This document shows, one piece after another, positions 45,638 through 55,324 of a stretch of DNA of 64,000 nucleotides. How positions within the stretch are numbered: position 1 is the stretch's first letter; every line of letters starts with the position of its first letter. Source of the DNA: Altericroceibacterium endophyticum (GTDB taxonomy: Bacteria > Pseudomonadota > Alphaproteobacteria > Sphingomonadales > Sphingomonadaceae). Position numbers and translations under genes: made by a program. The DNA lies in assembly GCF_009827595.1 (NCBI RefSeq), contig NZ_WTYT01000007.1:62001-126000 (forward strand), given 5' to 3'. The notes beneath the pieces are model-generated. The model ran no database searches. It was not told the origin of the DNA and saw only the letters and a list, made by a program, of their open reading frames with translations.

Positions 45638-47203
45638 ATGAACAGGATCGCCTTGACCCGGCGCGGCGCAATAATGGGTGCAGCAGGGGCAGTCTCAACG
45701 CTGGGCATGCCCGCTGTGGTCCGAGCGCAGCAGGCTTTTCGCACCTATCCTTTCACTCTGGGCGTTGCCGCGGGGGACGCTGATGCCGAAGGTTTCGTCA
45801 TCTGGACGCGCCTCGCTCCCGAGCCGCTTGCTCGGTATGGGGGGATGCCGATGGCACCGATCACGGTGCAATGGGAAGTGGCTGAGGATGAGGGCTTTGA
45901 CCGTGTCGTCGCAAATGGAGAAACGCTTGCGCGTCCGGAGCTGGGGCATTCGGTTCATGTTGAGCTCGCTGATCTGAAAGCCGACCGGGTTTATTGGTAT
46001 CGTTTCCAGTGCGGCCGGGAGCGGTCCATGTCGGGCCGCGTTCGGACATTGCCCATGGCCGACAGCGATGTCGCTTCGTTGCGTTTCGGGGTGGCAGGAT
46101 GCCAGAATTACGAAGACGGTCTCTATACCGCATGGGGCCATCTGGCGGAGGAAGATCCGGCCTTCGTCTTCCATTATGGCGATTACATCTATGAAGGAGG
46201 CGGATCGACCATTCACCGGGGTTGGAATGGACGGCCGCTCCCTTTCGTCCGGTCGCATACCGGCCAGAAAATCTATAGTCTCGACGATTATCGTCAGCGT
46301 TATGCCGAGTACAAGATGGATCAGGACCTGCAGGCAGCCCATGCTGCTGCGGGATTCTACATGACGTTCGATGACCATGAAATCGAGAACAATTGGGTCG
46401 GCGATCGTGATCAGCAGGGGACGCCGCCCGAAACCTTCCTTCTGCGCAGGGCTGCCGCGCTTCAGGCCTGGTATGAACATATGCCCGTCCGCCGTTCAGC
46501 CTTGCCCATTCGCGGCGGCATCCAGATCTACCGGCGGGCGCAGGTCGGCAATCTCATCGATCTGCATTTGCTGGATACGCGGCAGTTTCGCAGTGATCAG
46601 CCTTGCGACGACGGCTTCGAACCCCGCTGTCCCGGATGGAGCGACGAACGCGCCCAGGTGTTGGGCAAGGCTCAGGAAGACTGGTTGTTTCGCAATTTGA
46701 AACAGGGAACCGCGCGCTGGAATGCTCTGGCGCAGCAGGTCATGGTAATGCCGATCAACCGGCAGCTTGGCAGTGACGATACCCCCATTCGCAACATGGA
46801 CAGCTGGGGTGGTTACGATGCCGCCCGCGAACGTTTGCTGGCCCGCCTGTCGGGCCTTGGGAACGCGATTGTGCTGACCGGTGACGAACATCAGAATTAC
46901 GCCGGAACGCTGCGGCGCGATGCGGGCGAGGGCGAAGCGGTGGGCGTCGAATTCGTTTCCACCTCGATCAGTTCGGGGGGCGATGGCTCGGCGATTCGGC
47001 CCGGGACCGACCGGATCATGCGGCAGAATCCCTATGTAAAATATATGAATGATCAGCGCGGTTATCTCCTGTGTGACGTGACCCCTGATCGCTGGGAGGC
47101 GCGCTTCCGCACGCTCGATTATGTAACCCGCGCTGGCGCTCCGGTCGTCACGGCCCGCACCGCGACCGTCGAACGCGGTGTGGCGGCGCTGCATATGTCC
47201 TGA
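45638..47203 (+). CDS. phoD: PhoD-type alkaline phosphatase/phosphodiesterase
   Basis: 521 residues with a twin-arginine leader ('LTRRGAIMGAAGAVSTLGM', cleavage near 'VRAQQA') as expected for Tat-exported PhoD. A PhoD N-terminal domain ('FTLGVAAGDADAEGFVIWTRL') and a metallophosphatase domain follow, with metal-ligand motifs 'FHYGDYIYEGG', 'MTFDDHEIENNW' and 'VLTGDEHQNY'. It removes phosphate from esters in the periplasm. ATG has AGGAGA 8 bases upstream. The next gene starts only 4 bp after it, so phosphatase and beta-helix protein are made together; a partner role on a phosphorylated glycoconjugate is an inference. Confidence 0.9.
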   Translation: MNRIALTRRGAIMGAAGAVSTLGMPAVVRAQQAFRTYPFTLGVAAGDADAEGFVIWTRLAPEPLARYGGMPMAPITVQWEVAEDEGFDRVVANGETLARPELGHSVHVELADLKADRVYWYRFQCGRERSMSGRVRTLPMADSDVASLRFGVAGCQNYEDGLYTAWGHLAEEDPAFVFHYGDYIYEGGGSTIHRGWNGRPLPFVRSHTGQKIYSLDDYRQRYAEYKMDQDLQAAHAAAGFYMTFDDHEIENNWVGDRDQQGTPPETFLLRRAAALQAWYEHMPVRRSALPIRGGIQIYRRAQVGNLIDLHLLDTRQFRSDQPCDDGFEPRCPGWSDERAQVLGKAQEDWLFRNLKQGTARWNALAQQVMVMPINRQLGSDDTPIRNMDSWGGYDAARERLLARLSGLGNAIVLTGDEHQNYAGTLRRDAGEGEAVGVEFVSTSISSGGDGSAIRPGTDRIMRQNPYVKYMNDQRGYLLCDVTPDRWEARFRTLDYVTRAGAPVVTARTATVERGVAALHMS

Positions 47204-47207
47204 AGAC

Positions 47208-49040
47208 ATGCGCAAGGCACAAGTAAAGAGGGTCGGGCGCCGCAAGATATTGCGGGGCCTGCGCAATGTCGCGCTGGCTGCATTCACCAGTGGCACGAAA
47301 GGGGGGATGGCCATCATGTCGGCAGCGACCGGGGCGATGAATCGAGACGGTGAAAATCCGGCTAAGATAAGCCATCCCGACTTCGGGCCGCATGTTCTGG
47401 TGGCCGATCCTGCAATGCCTCCACAGCTACTCCAGGATCGGGTCGATGCCATTTTCATGGAGCAGGAAGCGGCCCATTTCACGGATCGGCGCCACGCGAT
47501 TCTGTTTCTGCCGGGGCAGTATCAGGCCGATATACGGGTCGGCTTCTTTACTCAGGTGCTGGGGGTAGGAACACATCCGGGCGATGTCGGGATTGATGGT
47601 CACGTGCGGGCGACGGCGGAATGGCTCGACGGGAATGCCCTTGCCAATTTCTGGCGCGGGGCTGAGAATCTTACCGTCAAACCGGTGGGCGGAGCGGAGC
47701 GCTGGGCCGTGTCACAAGCTGCCCCCTATCGCCGCATAGATGTTCAGGGCGATCTGCTGCTCCACGATGGCGGCTCTGCGAGCGGGGGCTTCATGGCCGA
47801 TTGCCGCGTGACCGGCACGGTCCATGCCGGCAGTCAGCAGCAATGGTTTACCCGCTCGGGCCAGCTTGGCGCATGGGAGGGGTGCAATTGGAACATGATG
47901 TTCATGGGTGTTGATGGCGCGCCGCCCGATAGCTTCCCGGAGCCTGCAGTAACGCGCTGCGAAACTGTGCCCGTGCTGCGAGAAAAACCGTTTCTATATG
48001 GCGATGATGAGGGCGATTGGGGCGTTTGCGTGCCCGCCTTGCAGCGCAGCGTCACGGGCACCAGCTGGCAGGGGCGCGGGTCAGGAGATCTGCCCCCGGG
48101 GCGCGTAATTCCGCTCAGAGAGTTTCTGATCGCCCGCCCTGAGATGAGTGCAGGCGCGCTAAATGCAGCGCTGTCGAAGGGACAGCATCTGCTCTTCACC
48201 CCGGGCGTCTACAGGTTGGAAGAACCGCTCAATGTGACGCGCGCAGGCACGGTGATTTTGGGTCTCGGTCTGGCAACGCTCAAGCCGGTTAAGGGCACTG
48301 CTGCGATGCAAGTGGCAGATGTGCCGGGTGTCAGCGTGGCCGGGCTGATCTTCGATGCGGGAGAGGTCAGCTCTCCCGTGTTGCTCCGTGTCGGCCCGCC
48401 CGGCTCTGCGGCACGGCATCGGGCGGACCCCATCCTCCTGGCCGATCTGTATTTTCGCGTCGGAGGGGTTGAGATCGGCCGGGTAAAGCGATGTCTGGAA
48501 ATCAATTGCCATGATGTGATCGGGGACCATCTGTGGATCTGGCGGGCCGATCACGGCGACGTTGATCGCAGGCGCGAGCATTTTGGGTGGGACGAAAGCA
48601 CCTGTGATGAGGGGATCGTGGTCAATGGCGATGACGTCACGATTTATGCGCTCTTTGTCGAACATTTCCAGAAATATCAGACCTATTGGACGGGTGAGCG
48701 CGGCCGCGTCTTTTTCTATCAGAGTGAATTGCCTTACGACCCGCCCGATCAGTCTGCCTGGATGGCGGGAAGCACCTATGGCTGGGCGTCTTATAAAGTG
48801 GCCGATAATGTGCAGCGCCATGCGGCGACTGCACTGGGTATTTATGCTTATTTTCGTGAAAATCCCTCGGTGAAGCTGGAAAGTGCGGTGGAGGCGCCGC
48901 ACCGTGTCACTGTGCGTTTTCGCAATGTGACGACCTATTCGCTTGGCGGCGGAGTTGGCACCATCCGACATCTTGTGAATGATACAGGCAAGGCGGCGCA
49001 GCCGGGGGCGGTGCACCAGACTTTGAAATCCTATCCCTGA
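47208..49040 (+). CDS. Right-handed beta-helix protein (GH55/pectate-lyase-like)
   Basis: 610 residues from ATG 47208, 4 bp after phoD. The leader 'GRRKILRGLRNVALAAFTSG' has a twin-arginine look. The body reads like a parallel beta-helix: 'HFTDRRHAILFLPGQYQADIRVGF', 'LLFTPGVYRLEEPLNVT', 'TVILGLGLATLKP', 'GVSVAGLIFDAGE'. Such proteins occur among GH55 glucanases and are often labelled adenylyl cyclase or coagulation-factor-like without basis. I assign it only to the pectate-lyase-like/GH55-like fold. Its end overlaps the convergent MFS gene by 10 bp. Confidence 0.7.
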   Translation: MRKAQVKRVGRRKILRGLRNVALAAFTSGTKGGMAIMSAATGAMNRDGENPAKISHPDFGPHVLVADPAMPPQLLQDRVDAIFMEQEAAHFTDRRHAILFLPGQYQADIRVGFFTQVLGVGTHPGDVGIDGHVRATAEWLDGNALANFWRGAENLTVKPVGGAERWAVSQAAPYRRIDVQGDLLLHDGGSASGGFMADCRVTGTVHAGSQQQWFTRSGQLGAWEGCNWNMMFMGVDGAPPDSFPEPAVTRCETVPVLREKPFLYGDDEGDWGVCVPALQRSVTGTSWQGRGSGDLPPGRVIPLREFLIARPEMSAGALNAALSKGQHLLFTPGVYRLEEPLNVTRAGTVILGLGLATLKPVKGTAAMQVADVPGVSVAGLIFDAGEVSSPVLLRVGPPGSAARHRADPILLADLYFRVGGVEIGRVKRCLEINCHDVIGDHLWIWRADHGDVDRRREHFGWDESTCDEGIVVNGDDVTIYALFVEHFQKYQTYWTGERGRVFFYQSELPYDPPDQSAWMAGSTYGWASYKVADNVQRHAATALGIYAYFRENPSVKLESAVEAPHRVTVRFRNVTTYSLGGGVGTIRHLVNDTGKAAQPGAVHQTLKSYP

Positions 49041-50275
49041 GGGCAGGGGAGGTCCGCTTGCGGTGCGTGTTCGTCCACCAGCAACATGAGGACGCCCCCG
49101 AAGGCCACGATCACGGCCATGAGCGCGAGTGCGGGACCGAACGTATCAGGACGGGCCACGAACCATGCCATGAGTGCGCCGATCAATGCTGGCAGAGTAT
49201 TGGCCAGATTGAGAATGCCAAGGTCGCGCCCGCGGCGGTCGGCATCGGGCAGGCTCTGCATCCAGAAGGCCGCATGGATGGCCATGAAAATCTGTGCCCC
49301 GACAGCATAGATCAGGAAGCCCATGGCACCCGCCCAGGATGCGCTGGCCAGAGCCATCGTGATTAAGCCCGCCGCGGCGATAAAGGCAGCGCACAGGAGC
49401 ATTGGTTTACGCCGCCCGTTCAGATCGGACTGGCGCCCTAATGCCAGCGCGAAGGGCAGCGGGAGCAGATAGCCAGCGATCAGAAGCTGGCTCAGGAACC
49501 CGGCGGTGGTGCTTGCGGCAAGGTCAGCCTGCAAAGTCCGAAAATAGAAAAACAGATACAGCGTCAGGCCATTGCCCGCGGATTGAATACAGAGCCGGGC
49601 CAGCCAGGTCACAGCGAGGTTGCGGCGAGCGGGGCCGCGGCAGGCCATGGCGTCAGGCGATGCAGGCAGGCGGCGCGCGCGTATGTGCAGCAGCGGCAGC
49701 AGCAGCAGCATAACAATGGCTGACAGGGCGCCGAAGCGCAGAATCTCATTGCCTGCGGGGAGGGTCAGGAGGAGCCAGGCGACCGCCGCCGCGAGAGGAT
49801 TGGCCAGTGTCATCAGGCCGCCTGTAATTCCCTTGCGATTATCGGGAATCTCGTCGGCCATGGTGGCAAGCAGGGGGGCGAGAATGGCATTCGCGGCAAT
49901 CTGGATGGCCATGACAGACAGAAATAGCAAGGTGACCTGCTGCGCGTAGGCAAAGCCGAGATAGGATAGGGCAAGGCCCGCGACGCCAAATGAAATCCAG
50001 CCACGCCGGCCGTGTCCCGCCCTGACCGATGCGTCACTGAGCCAGCCAAAAAAGATGTTGGCTGCCATCGCGGTCAGCGTTCCGACGATAGCGATCAGCG
50101 TATAGAGATTGAAACTGGGCGTTTCGCTCAGACCCTCGATCTTCAAGGGCAGGAAGACGGCAAAGAGCGGGAGATACCCGATCGTGGCCCCGGCATTCGC
50201 AGCTGCAAAAGCGCCGCAAAGAACCTTGGTACGATGGTTGCCATAAGAGGTGTTCAACTGGGCAAGCGCGTTCAT
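49031..50275 (-). CDS. MFS transporter
   Basis: 414 residues with about 12 membrane segments; motif A-like loop 'FFGWLSDASVRAGHGRRGWI' between TM2 and TM3, and 'LATMADEIPDNRKGITGG' in the next loop. It resembles MFS carriers found beside TonB receptors in sphingomonads and xanthomonads, including some for oligosaccharide-derived sugars; no exact match is recognised. Divergent from the TonB receptor gene at 50468, with two LacI-type palindromes in between, so they are coregulated and this is probably the inner-membrane carrier for the same substrate. Confidence 0.84.
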   Translation of the reverse strand: MNALAQLNTSYGNHRTKVLCGAFAAANAGATIGYLPLFAVFLPLKIEGLSETPSFNLYTLIAIVGTLTAMAANIFFGWLSDASVRAGHGRRGWISFGVAGLALSYLGFAYAQQVTLLFLSVMAIQIAANAILAPLLATMADEIPDNRKGITGGLMTLANPLAAAVAWLLLTLPAGNEILRFGALSAIVMLLLLPLLHIRARRLPASPDAMACRGPARRNLAVTWLARLCIQSAGNGLTLYLFFYFRTLQADLAASTTAGFLSQLLIAGYLLPLPFALALGRQSDLNGRRKPMLLCAAFIAAAGLITMALASASWAGAMGFLIYAVGAQIFMAIHAAFWMQSLPDADRRGRDLGILNLANTLPALIGALMAWFVARPDTFGPALALMAVIVAFGGVLMLLVDEHAPQADLPCPQG

Positions 50276-50354
50276 GTGATCCGCGATTATCTGAAAGCAG
50301 CATTGAATAAACGACCCGCTGATAGCGCGAAAAAATGTCTCTTTTGTGACAAAT

Positions 50355-50370
50355 ATGAGAACGTTAACCT
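50355..50370. promoter_or_regulatory. Imperfect LacI-type operator
   Basis: ATGAGAACGTTAACCT keeps the left half and central AACGTT of the perfect site at 50421. It is closer to the MFS promoter. Centre-to-centre distance is 66 bp, about six helical turns, which permits looping by a tetramer or paired dimers. Confidence 0.5.
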
Positions 50371-50420
50371 AACATAATATTACAGAAATAAGAACTATTG
50401 ACTGCCTATTCGTCAAAACT

Positions 50421-50436
50421 ATGAGAACGTTCTCAT
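50421..50436. promoter_or_regulatory. Perfect 16-bp LacI-type operator ATGAGAACGTTCTCAT
   Basis: A perfect palindrome with a central CG between the divergent MFS and TonB receptor genes, 31 bp upstream of the receptor start. LacI-family proteins bind such sites through the hinge helix. The LacI-family gene at 55325, at the end of the same cluster, is the obvious candidate regulator. Confidence 0.75.
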
Positions 50437-50467
50437 CGCGGGGTCGCGGTGCAACTAAGGATTGAAA

Positions 50468-53416
50468 ATGCAGGGCAACAGCTTCTTGAAAAGGCCGCGC
50501 TGGGCGGTCGGGGTATCAACCATTGCCATGATCGCAGCGCCGGTCGCCGCCTGGGGTCAGGACGCCGCAGGCGTGGACGATGAAATCGTCGTGAGCGGGA
50601 TTCGGGCCAGTCTGCGTGATTCGATGAATATCAAGCGCGATGCGCAAGGCGTGGTCGATGCCATTTCGGCCGAGGATATCGGTAAATTTCCCGATACCAA
50701 CCTTGCCGAATCACTACAGCGCATCACCGGGGTCTCGATTGACCGCAACAATGGCGAAGGCGCTTTCGTCACTGTTCGCGGTTTCGGTCCGGAATTCAAT
50801 CTCGTCACGCTGAATGGTCGCCAGATGCCGGCAACGGCGCTCGGCGGCGGCAATTACGCGCCGACATCGCGTGCTTTCGATTTTTCGAACCTTGCCTCCG
50901 AAGGTGTCTCGGCGATCGAGGTCTATAAGTCCGGCCGTGCCGACGTGCCCTCAGGCGGGATCGGTTCCACCATCGATATCCGTACGCCGCGGCCTTTCGA
51001 TAATCCGGATTTTCATGGCAGCTTCTCAGCCAAAGGTATGCTGGACACATCCGAAAATCACGGGCGCGATTCCATCACGCCGGAATTTTCGGGCATCGTC
51101 AGCGATACTTTTGCCGATGGGCGCATCGGCATCCTGATCAATGGTGTCTATCAGAAGCGCAAAGGCGCGAATAACAACGCCTATCTCGGTTGGCGTGACG
51201 GCATGCTCGGATCGGCTGAGAATTCCCCGATCCCGGCACCCGGAACACCCGGAGCGGAGAATACCACGAACCCGCCCGGGTCGCAGGACGTGTTCGCTGT
51301 CCCCAATAATGGGGGCATTGGCTATGTCGACTTCTCGCGGGAGCGTATCAATGGCCAGGCGGTTCTCCAGCTGCGCCCGAGCGATAGTTTGACGGCTACG
51401 CTCGATCATACCTATTCGAGCAACAAGGTTTCGACCCGCGATTATTCGATGGGGATCTATTTCAACCGCAATGATACGGCGAGCGACTGGACCGATGGTC
51501 CTGTTTCCGCACCGAATTTCTACACCGATTTCTTCCGTCCTGACGAGACCAAGGACTTGTCCTATGTCGGGCATGAATATGCGAGCAAGAGCGAGAACAA
51601 TTCCACCGGGCTCAATCTCGAATGGGAACCGAGCGACCGGCTGACCTTCACGCTCGACGCACATCATTCGATCGCAGAATCGAAGCCGGATTCGCCTTAC
51701 GGGTCGAGCAACTCGGTTTCGATGGCGATCTATGGCGTGAAGAGCCAGACCATCGAAACCGGCTATGACATGCCGGGTCTGTATTTCGATATGCATGACG
51801 GCATCGATGCGCTGGATCCGTCTTTCGTTCAGGGTTCGGGCAATTCCTTCCGCAATGCCTATTACCGCAACCGCATCAATCAGGCGCGTTTCGCGGGCAG
51901 CTGGGAGGGCTACAGCGCCATTCGGTCGATCGATTTCGGCGTCAATTATATCGATAACAAGATCCGCTCGGCCTATGGTTATATCCAGAACAACACCTGG
52001 GGCGGGGCGGGGCCAGCGTCGGATATTCCTGACGACCTGTTTCATGAGGTCGATATTTCGGGCATGTTCCCCGGCACCGGCAGCAACAATGGCAAGCTGG
52101 TCCAATCGATCCTTGCCTATGACTTTGACAGCATGATTCCGCTGCTCGACAGTCTGTATAATGTGTGCGGCGGGACCATGGACTGTCTGGCCGATTACAC
52201 GACCGACCGGCGCGTTACCGAACAGACATTGGCGCCTTTCGCTCAGGTCAATACGGAGTTCGAGCTGGGCGGGCAGCCGCTCTATGTAACGGCGGGTCTG
52301 CGCTATGAAAAAACCTGGGTCGATTCCTCAGCGTTGGTCCCGATTCCGACCGGTACGGAATGGGTTTCGGATAATGAATTCAATGTCATCTTCTCGGATG
52401 ACAGCGATTTCACCGCGTTCGAAGGCAAGTATGAAAACTGGCTTCCCAATATCGACATCCGGTTCGATCCCGTAGACGATGTGGTGCTGCGTGCGTCCTA
52501 CAGCCACACGATCACGCGGGCCGATTATGGCAGCCTGCAGGGCGGCCAGACGATCGATAATCTGTTCCGCATTGACTATGGCTCGGGCAGTCTGGGCAAC
52601 CCCGGCCTTGAGCCTTACAAATCGAAGAATCTCGATCTGTCGGCGGAATGGTATTACTCGCCCTCAAGCTACATCTCGGTGGGATATTTCCGTAAGGGCG
52701 TGGAGAATTTCCTGTCTTCCACGCGCGTGGAAAAGACAGCTTTCGATCTGACCAACCCGGCTTCCGGGCCGCGTTATGACGCCGCTATTGCCGCGCTGGG
52801 CAACAATGCGACACGGAATGAAATCCGCCAGTATATCTTTGCCAATTATCCCGACACGGTGACGATCACCGGGGGAGAGCCGGGCAATTATACCGGGTCG
52901 ATCAATGGCACGGCAGAGGATGATCCGGTTGTTTTCCGCATCAATACCCCGGTCAACAGCGACCAGACAGCGACCTTGCATGGCTGGGAATTCGCCCTGC
53001 AGCACAGCTTCTGGGAAACGGGTTTCGGCGTCATCCTCAACTACACGATTGTCGATGGCGATGCGCAATATGACAACACCCAGCCTGCCAGCGTGACCCA
53101 GTTTGCTCTGACAGGTCTCAGCAACAGCGCCAATATCGTAGGCTTCTATGACAAGGACGGCCTGCAAGCGCGTGTGGCTTACAATTGGCGCGACGAATAT
53201 CTGTCGAGCAATGGCGTCAATCCGACCTATGTGGAAGCCTATGGTCAGCTGGATGCCAGCGTCAGCTATGACGTCACGCCCAGGGTCAATGTCTTCGTCG
53301 AAGGCATCAATTTGACCGGAGAGAGCCGGCGGACCCATGGACGATCGAAGGCCTATGTGCACAATGTGAACCCTGGATTTGCCCGTTACGCTGCCGGTGT
53401 ACGGATTAAAATCTGA
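50468..53416 (+). CDS. TonB-dependent receptor (Xanthomonas/Caulobacter type)
   Basis: 982 residues from ATG 50468 (AAGGA 7 bases upstream; an in-frame TTG lies at 50462). Sec signal to about 'VAAWGQ'. TonB-box-like 'DEIVVSGIRASL' near residue 38 and the plug stretch 'DIGKFPDTNLAESLQRITGVSIDR' are hallmarks of the TIGR01782 group of receptors for carbohydrates. Barrel ends 'GFARYAAGVRIKI'. Followed by SapC, cupin-like and LacI genes, a well-known order around such receptors in sphingomonads and Caulobacter. Likely imports an oligosaccharide. Confidence 0.93.
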   Translation: MQGNSFLKRPRWAVGVSTIAMIAAPVAAWGQDAAGVDDEIVVSGIRASLRDSMNIKRDAQGVVDAISAEDIGKFPDTNLAESLQRITGVSIDRNNGEGAFVTVRGFGPEFNLVTLNGRQMPATALGGGNYAPTSRAFDFSNLASEGVSAIEVYKSGRADVPSGGIGSTIDIRTPRPFDNPDFHGSFSAKGMLDTSENHGRDSITPEFSGIVSDTFADGRIGILINGVYQKRKGANNNAYLGWRDGMLGSAENSPIPAPGTPGAENTTNPPGSQDVFAVPNNGGIGYVDFSRERINGQAVLQLRPSDSLTATLDHTYSSNKVSTRDYSMGIYFNRNDTASDWTDGPVSAPNFYTDFFRPDETKDLSYVGHEYASKSENNSTGLNLEWEPSDRLTFTLDAHHSIAESKPDSPYGSSNSVSMAIYGVKSQTIETGYDMPGLYFDMHDGIDALDPSFVQGSGNSFRNAYYRNRINQARFAGSWEGYSAIRSIDFGVNYIDNKIRSAYGYIQNNTWGGAGPASDIPDDLFHEVDISGMFPGTGSNNGKLVQSILAYDFDSMIPLLDSLYNVCGGTMDCLADYTTDRRVTEQTLAPFAQVNTEFELGGQPLYVTAGLRYEKTWVDSSALVPIPTGTEWVSDNEFNVIFSDDSDFTAFEGKYENWLPNIDIRFDPVDDVVLRASYSHTITRADYGSLQGGQTIDNLFRIDYGSGSLGNPGLEPYKSKNLDLSAEWYYSPSSYISVGYFRKGVENFLSSTRVEKTAFDLTNPASGPRYDAAIAALGNNATRNEIRQYIFANYPDTVTITGGEPGNYTGSINGTAEDDPVVFRINTPVNSDQTATLHGWEFALQHSFWETGFGVILNYTIVDGDAQYDNTQPASVTQFALTGLSNSANIVGFYDKDGLQARVAYNWRDEYLSSNGVNPTYVEAYGQLDASVSYDVTPRVNVFVEGINLTGESRRTHGRSKAYVHNVNPGFARYAAGVRIKI

Positions 53417-53436
53417 CGCATTTTCATGTATCAGGC

Positions 53437-53469
53437 GGCCGAAGTGATGCACTGTGTGTCACTTCGGCC
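53437..53469 (+). terminator. Hairpin between receptor and sapC
   Basis: GGCCGAAGTGA (53437-53447) pairs perfectly with TCACTTCGGCC (53459-53469) around 11 bases. The following TAACCTCCTTCTTTCC is pyrimidine-rich but not a T-tract. It may end part of the transcripts and lower expression of the genes after the receptor, or stabilise the receptor mRNA's 3' end. Confidence 0.6.
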
Positions 53470-53501
53470 TAACCTCCTTCTTTCCTATGCCGGAGCCAGA
53501 G

Positions 53502-54233
53502 ATGACAAACCATGCCGTGCTTGATCCGCAGGTGCATCGCGCGCTCAGGATCGACGCGCGAAAGTCGGTCATCGGCCTTGGCCGAAACACCATGCTCAGC
53601 ATGGTTGTGCCGTCCGAATTTCCTGTTCTTGCCAGCGATTACCCGCTCTTGTTTCAGCGATCACCGAGCAGCGGGCGCCTTCAGGCCGTGGCCGTGTTCG
53701 GATTTGAGGCGCAGGAGAATCTCTATCTCACAGAGGAGGGGTGGGATGCTCCGGTGCTGCCACTGGCCATTGCCGTGGAGCCATTTCTGATCGCCGCACC
53801 AGCCCCCGGCCAGCACAGCGGTCGGGTCGCGCTTGATCTCGACGATCCAAGAGTGCTGAGCCCAGAGGATGCCGGGCATGGCGAAGCCCTGTTCGGCGCA
53901 GACGGAACACCATCGCCCTTCTTGCGCCAGCAGATCGACCGTCTGACACAGCTTGATCGCGGTCATCACCAGGCCCGGAGTTTTTACGAGGCACTGGAAG
54001 ATTATGAGCTGATCGAGCCCCTGACGGTTTCCTCCACTTTCGAAGATGGTCTGTCACGCGATCTGGTCGGGTTTCATACTATTGCAGAGGAAGCGGTTGA
54101 GCGCATCGACCAGACGACGCGCGACTGGCTGGAGGAGCGTGGTTACTGGCGAGCTATCACGGCAGCGGCGGCCTCTCTCTCCACCTTTCCCGCTCTGGCC
54201 GCGCGCCGCAACGCCAGGCTCACCCATGCTTGA
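53502..54233 (+). CDS. SapC family protein
   Basis: 243 residues from ATG 53502 (GGAG 6 bases upstream; upstream in-frame starts exist). The N-terminal region 'IGLGRNTMLSMVVPSEFPVLASDYPLLFQRS' and 'LQAVAVFGFEAQENLYL' are characteristic of the SapC family (first named for a Campylobacter S-layer gene but in alphaproteobacteria regularly encoded after TonB receptors). No signal peptide. Molecular function is not established. It overlaps the cupin-like gene by 8 bp. Confidence 0.85.
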   Translation: MTNHAVLDPQVHRALRIDARKSVIGLGRNTMLSMVVPSEFPVLASDYPLLFQRSPSSGRLQAVAVFGFEAQENLYLTEEGWDAPVLPLAIAVEPFLIAAPAPGQHSGRVALDLDDPRVLSPEDAGHGEALFGADGTPSPFLRQQIDRLTQLDRGHHQARSFYEALEDYELIEPLTVSSTFEDGLSRDLVGFHTIAEEAVERIDQTTRDWLEERGYWRAITAAAASLSTFPALAARRNARLTHA

Positions 54234-55275
54234 TCGGCCAGCAGATCAGGGGCAGCGGGTCGACCAAATGGCTGACATCGCCCCGGTTCGCGAGATTCAA
54301 ATTTCCGGAAGTGAAGAGCTGGATGCCTTGCTGCGCATGCAGCGTGAGCCCTTCGTGCTGCGCGGTCTGGTATCGGATTGGCCGCTTGTCGCCGCGGGGC
54401 GCAGTTCGGATGACGAGGCGCGCTCCTATTTGCTGGCGCATCATCGGGAGCGGCCCGTGACCTATTCGGTCGGCAAGGCCGGCAGTGGAGGGCGGCTGTT
54501 CTATGATGAGAATATGGAGGTTGATTTTGCGACCGGGCGAGGGTGGCTTGACGACATTTTTGACCAGATGGCGCAGGCCGGGTCCGATCAGGATGCAGGC
54601 GCGGTCTATCTCGCGTCGATCGATTTGCATGATTATTTCGACGGATTGCATGAGGCCAACCATGTCGATCTGGGCGAGCGCAAGCTGATGTCCAGCCTGT
54701 GGGTGAGCAGCAGAAGCAGGGTTGCCGCCCATAGTGATTTTCCGGATAATCTCGCTTGCGTGGTCGCGGGGAAACGGCGCTTTATCCTTTTCCCGCCCGA
54801 CCAGTTCGGCAATCTCTATCCAGGACCGCTCGACAACACACCGGCGGGCCGCCCGATCAGCATGGTCGATTTCCATAATGTGGATTTCGAACGCTTCCCA
54901 CGCTTTGCCGAGGCGCTCGAACAGGCGCAGATGGTGGAGCTGGAGCCGGGCGATGCCTTATATGTGCCGTCGATGTGGTGGCATCATGTGGAATCGCTCT
55001 CTTCCTTTAACGCTATGATCAATTATTGGTGGCGTGACAGTGGCCGCTGGCATGACCAACCGCAAAACGCCTTATTCATGGCATTGCTCACCATTCGCGA
55101 TCTTCCGCCGGAAGAGCGCGAGCATTGGCGAGCCCAATTCGACCATTACATATTCGATCCCGATCCTGAGCTCGCTGCGCATGTGCCGGCGTCGGCGCGC
55201 GGAATTCTTGATCCGCTCACCGATGATACGGCTATGCGTCTGCGCAGTTTTCTATTGCGGCAACTCGGCCGTTGA
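54226..55275 (+). CDS. Cupin-like (JmjC-type) putative 2OG/Fe(II) dioxygenase
   Basis: 349 residues from ATG 54226, overlapping the sapC stop. Typical cupin-8/JmjC layout: 'FVLRGLVSDWPLVAAG' at the start, iron-binding HxD in 'VAAHSDFPDNLACVVAGKRRFILFPP', and the distal His in 'GDALYVPSMWWHHVESL'. Such proteins may hydroxylate protein or small-molecule targets; partners in this neighbourhood are usually SapC and the receptor. The target is unknown. Confidence 0.87.
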   Translation: MLDRPADQGQRVDQMADIAPVREIQISGSEELDALLRMQREPFVLRGLVSDWPLVAAGRSSDDEARSYLLAHHRERPVTYSVGKAGSGGRLFYDENMEVDFATGRGWLDDIFDQMAQAGSDQDAGAVYLASIDLHDYFDGLHEANHVDLGERKLMSSLWVSSRSRVAAHSDFPDNLACVVAGKRRFILFPPDQFGNLYPGPLDNTPAGRPISMVDFHNVDFERFPRFAEALEQAQMVELEPGDALYVPSMWWHHVESLSSFNAMINYWWRDSGRWHDQPQNALFMALLTIRDLPPEEREHWRAQFDHYIFDPDPELAAHVPASARGILDPLTDDTAMRLRSFLLRQLGR

Positions 55276-55324
55276 CGTTTTTCTACCTCCGGTTCTCCGG
55301 TGCCAAGTTGGAAGGTAAGTAGTC

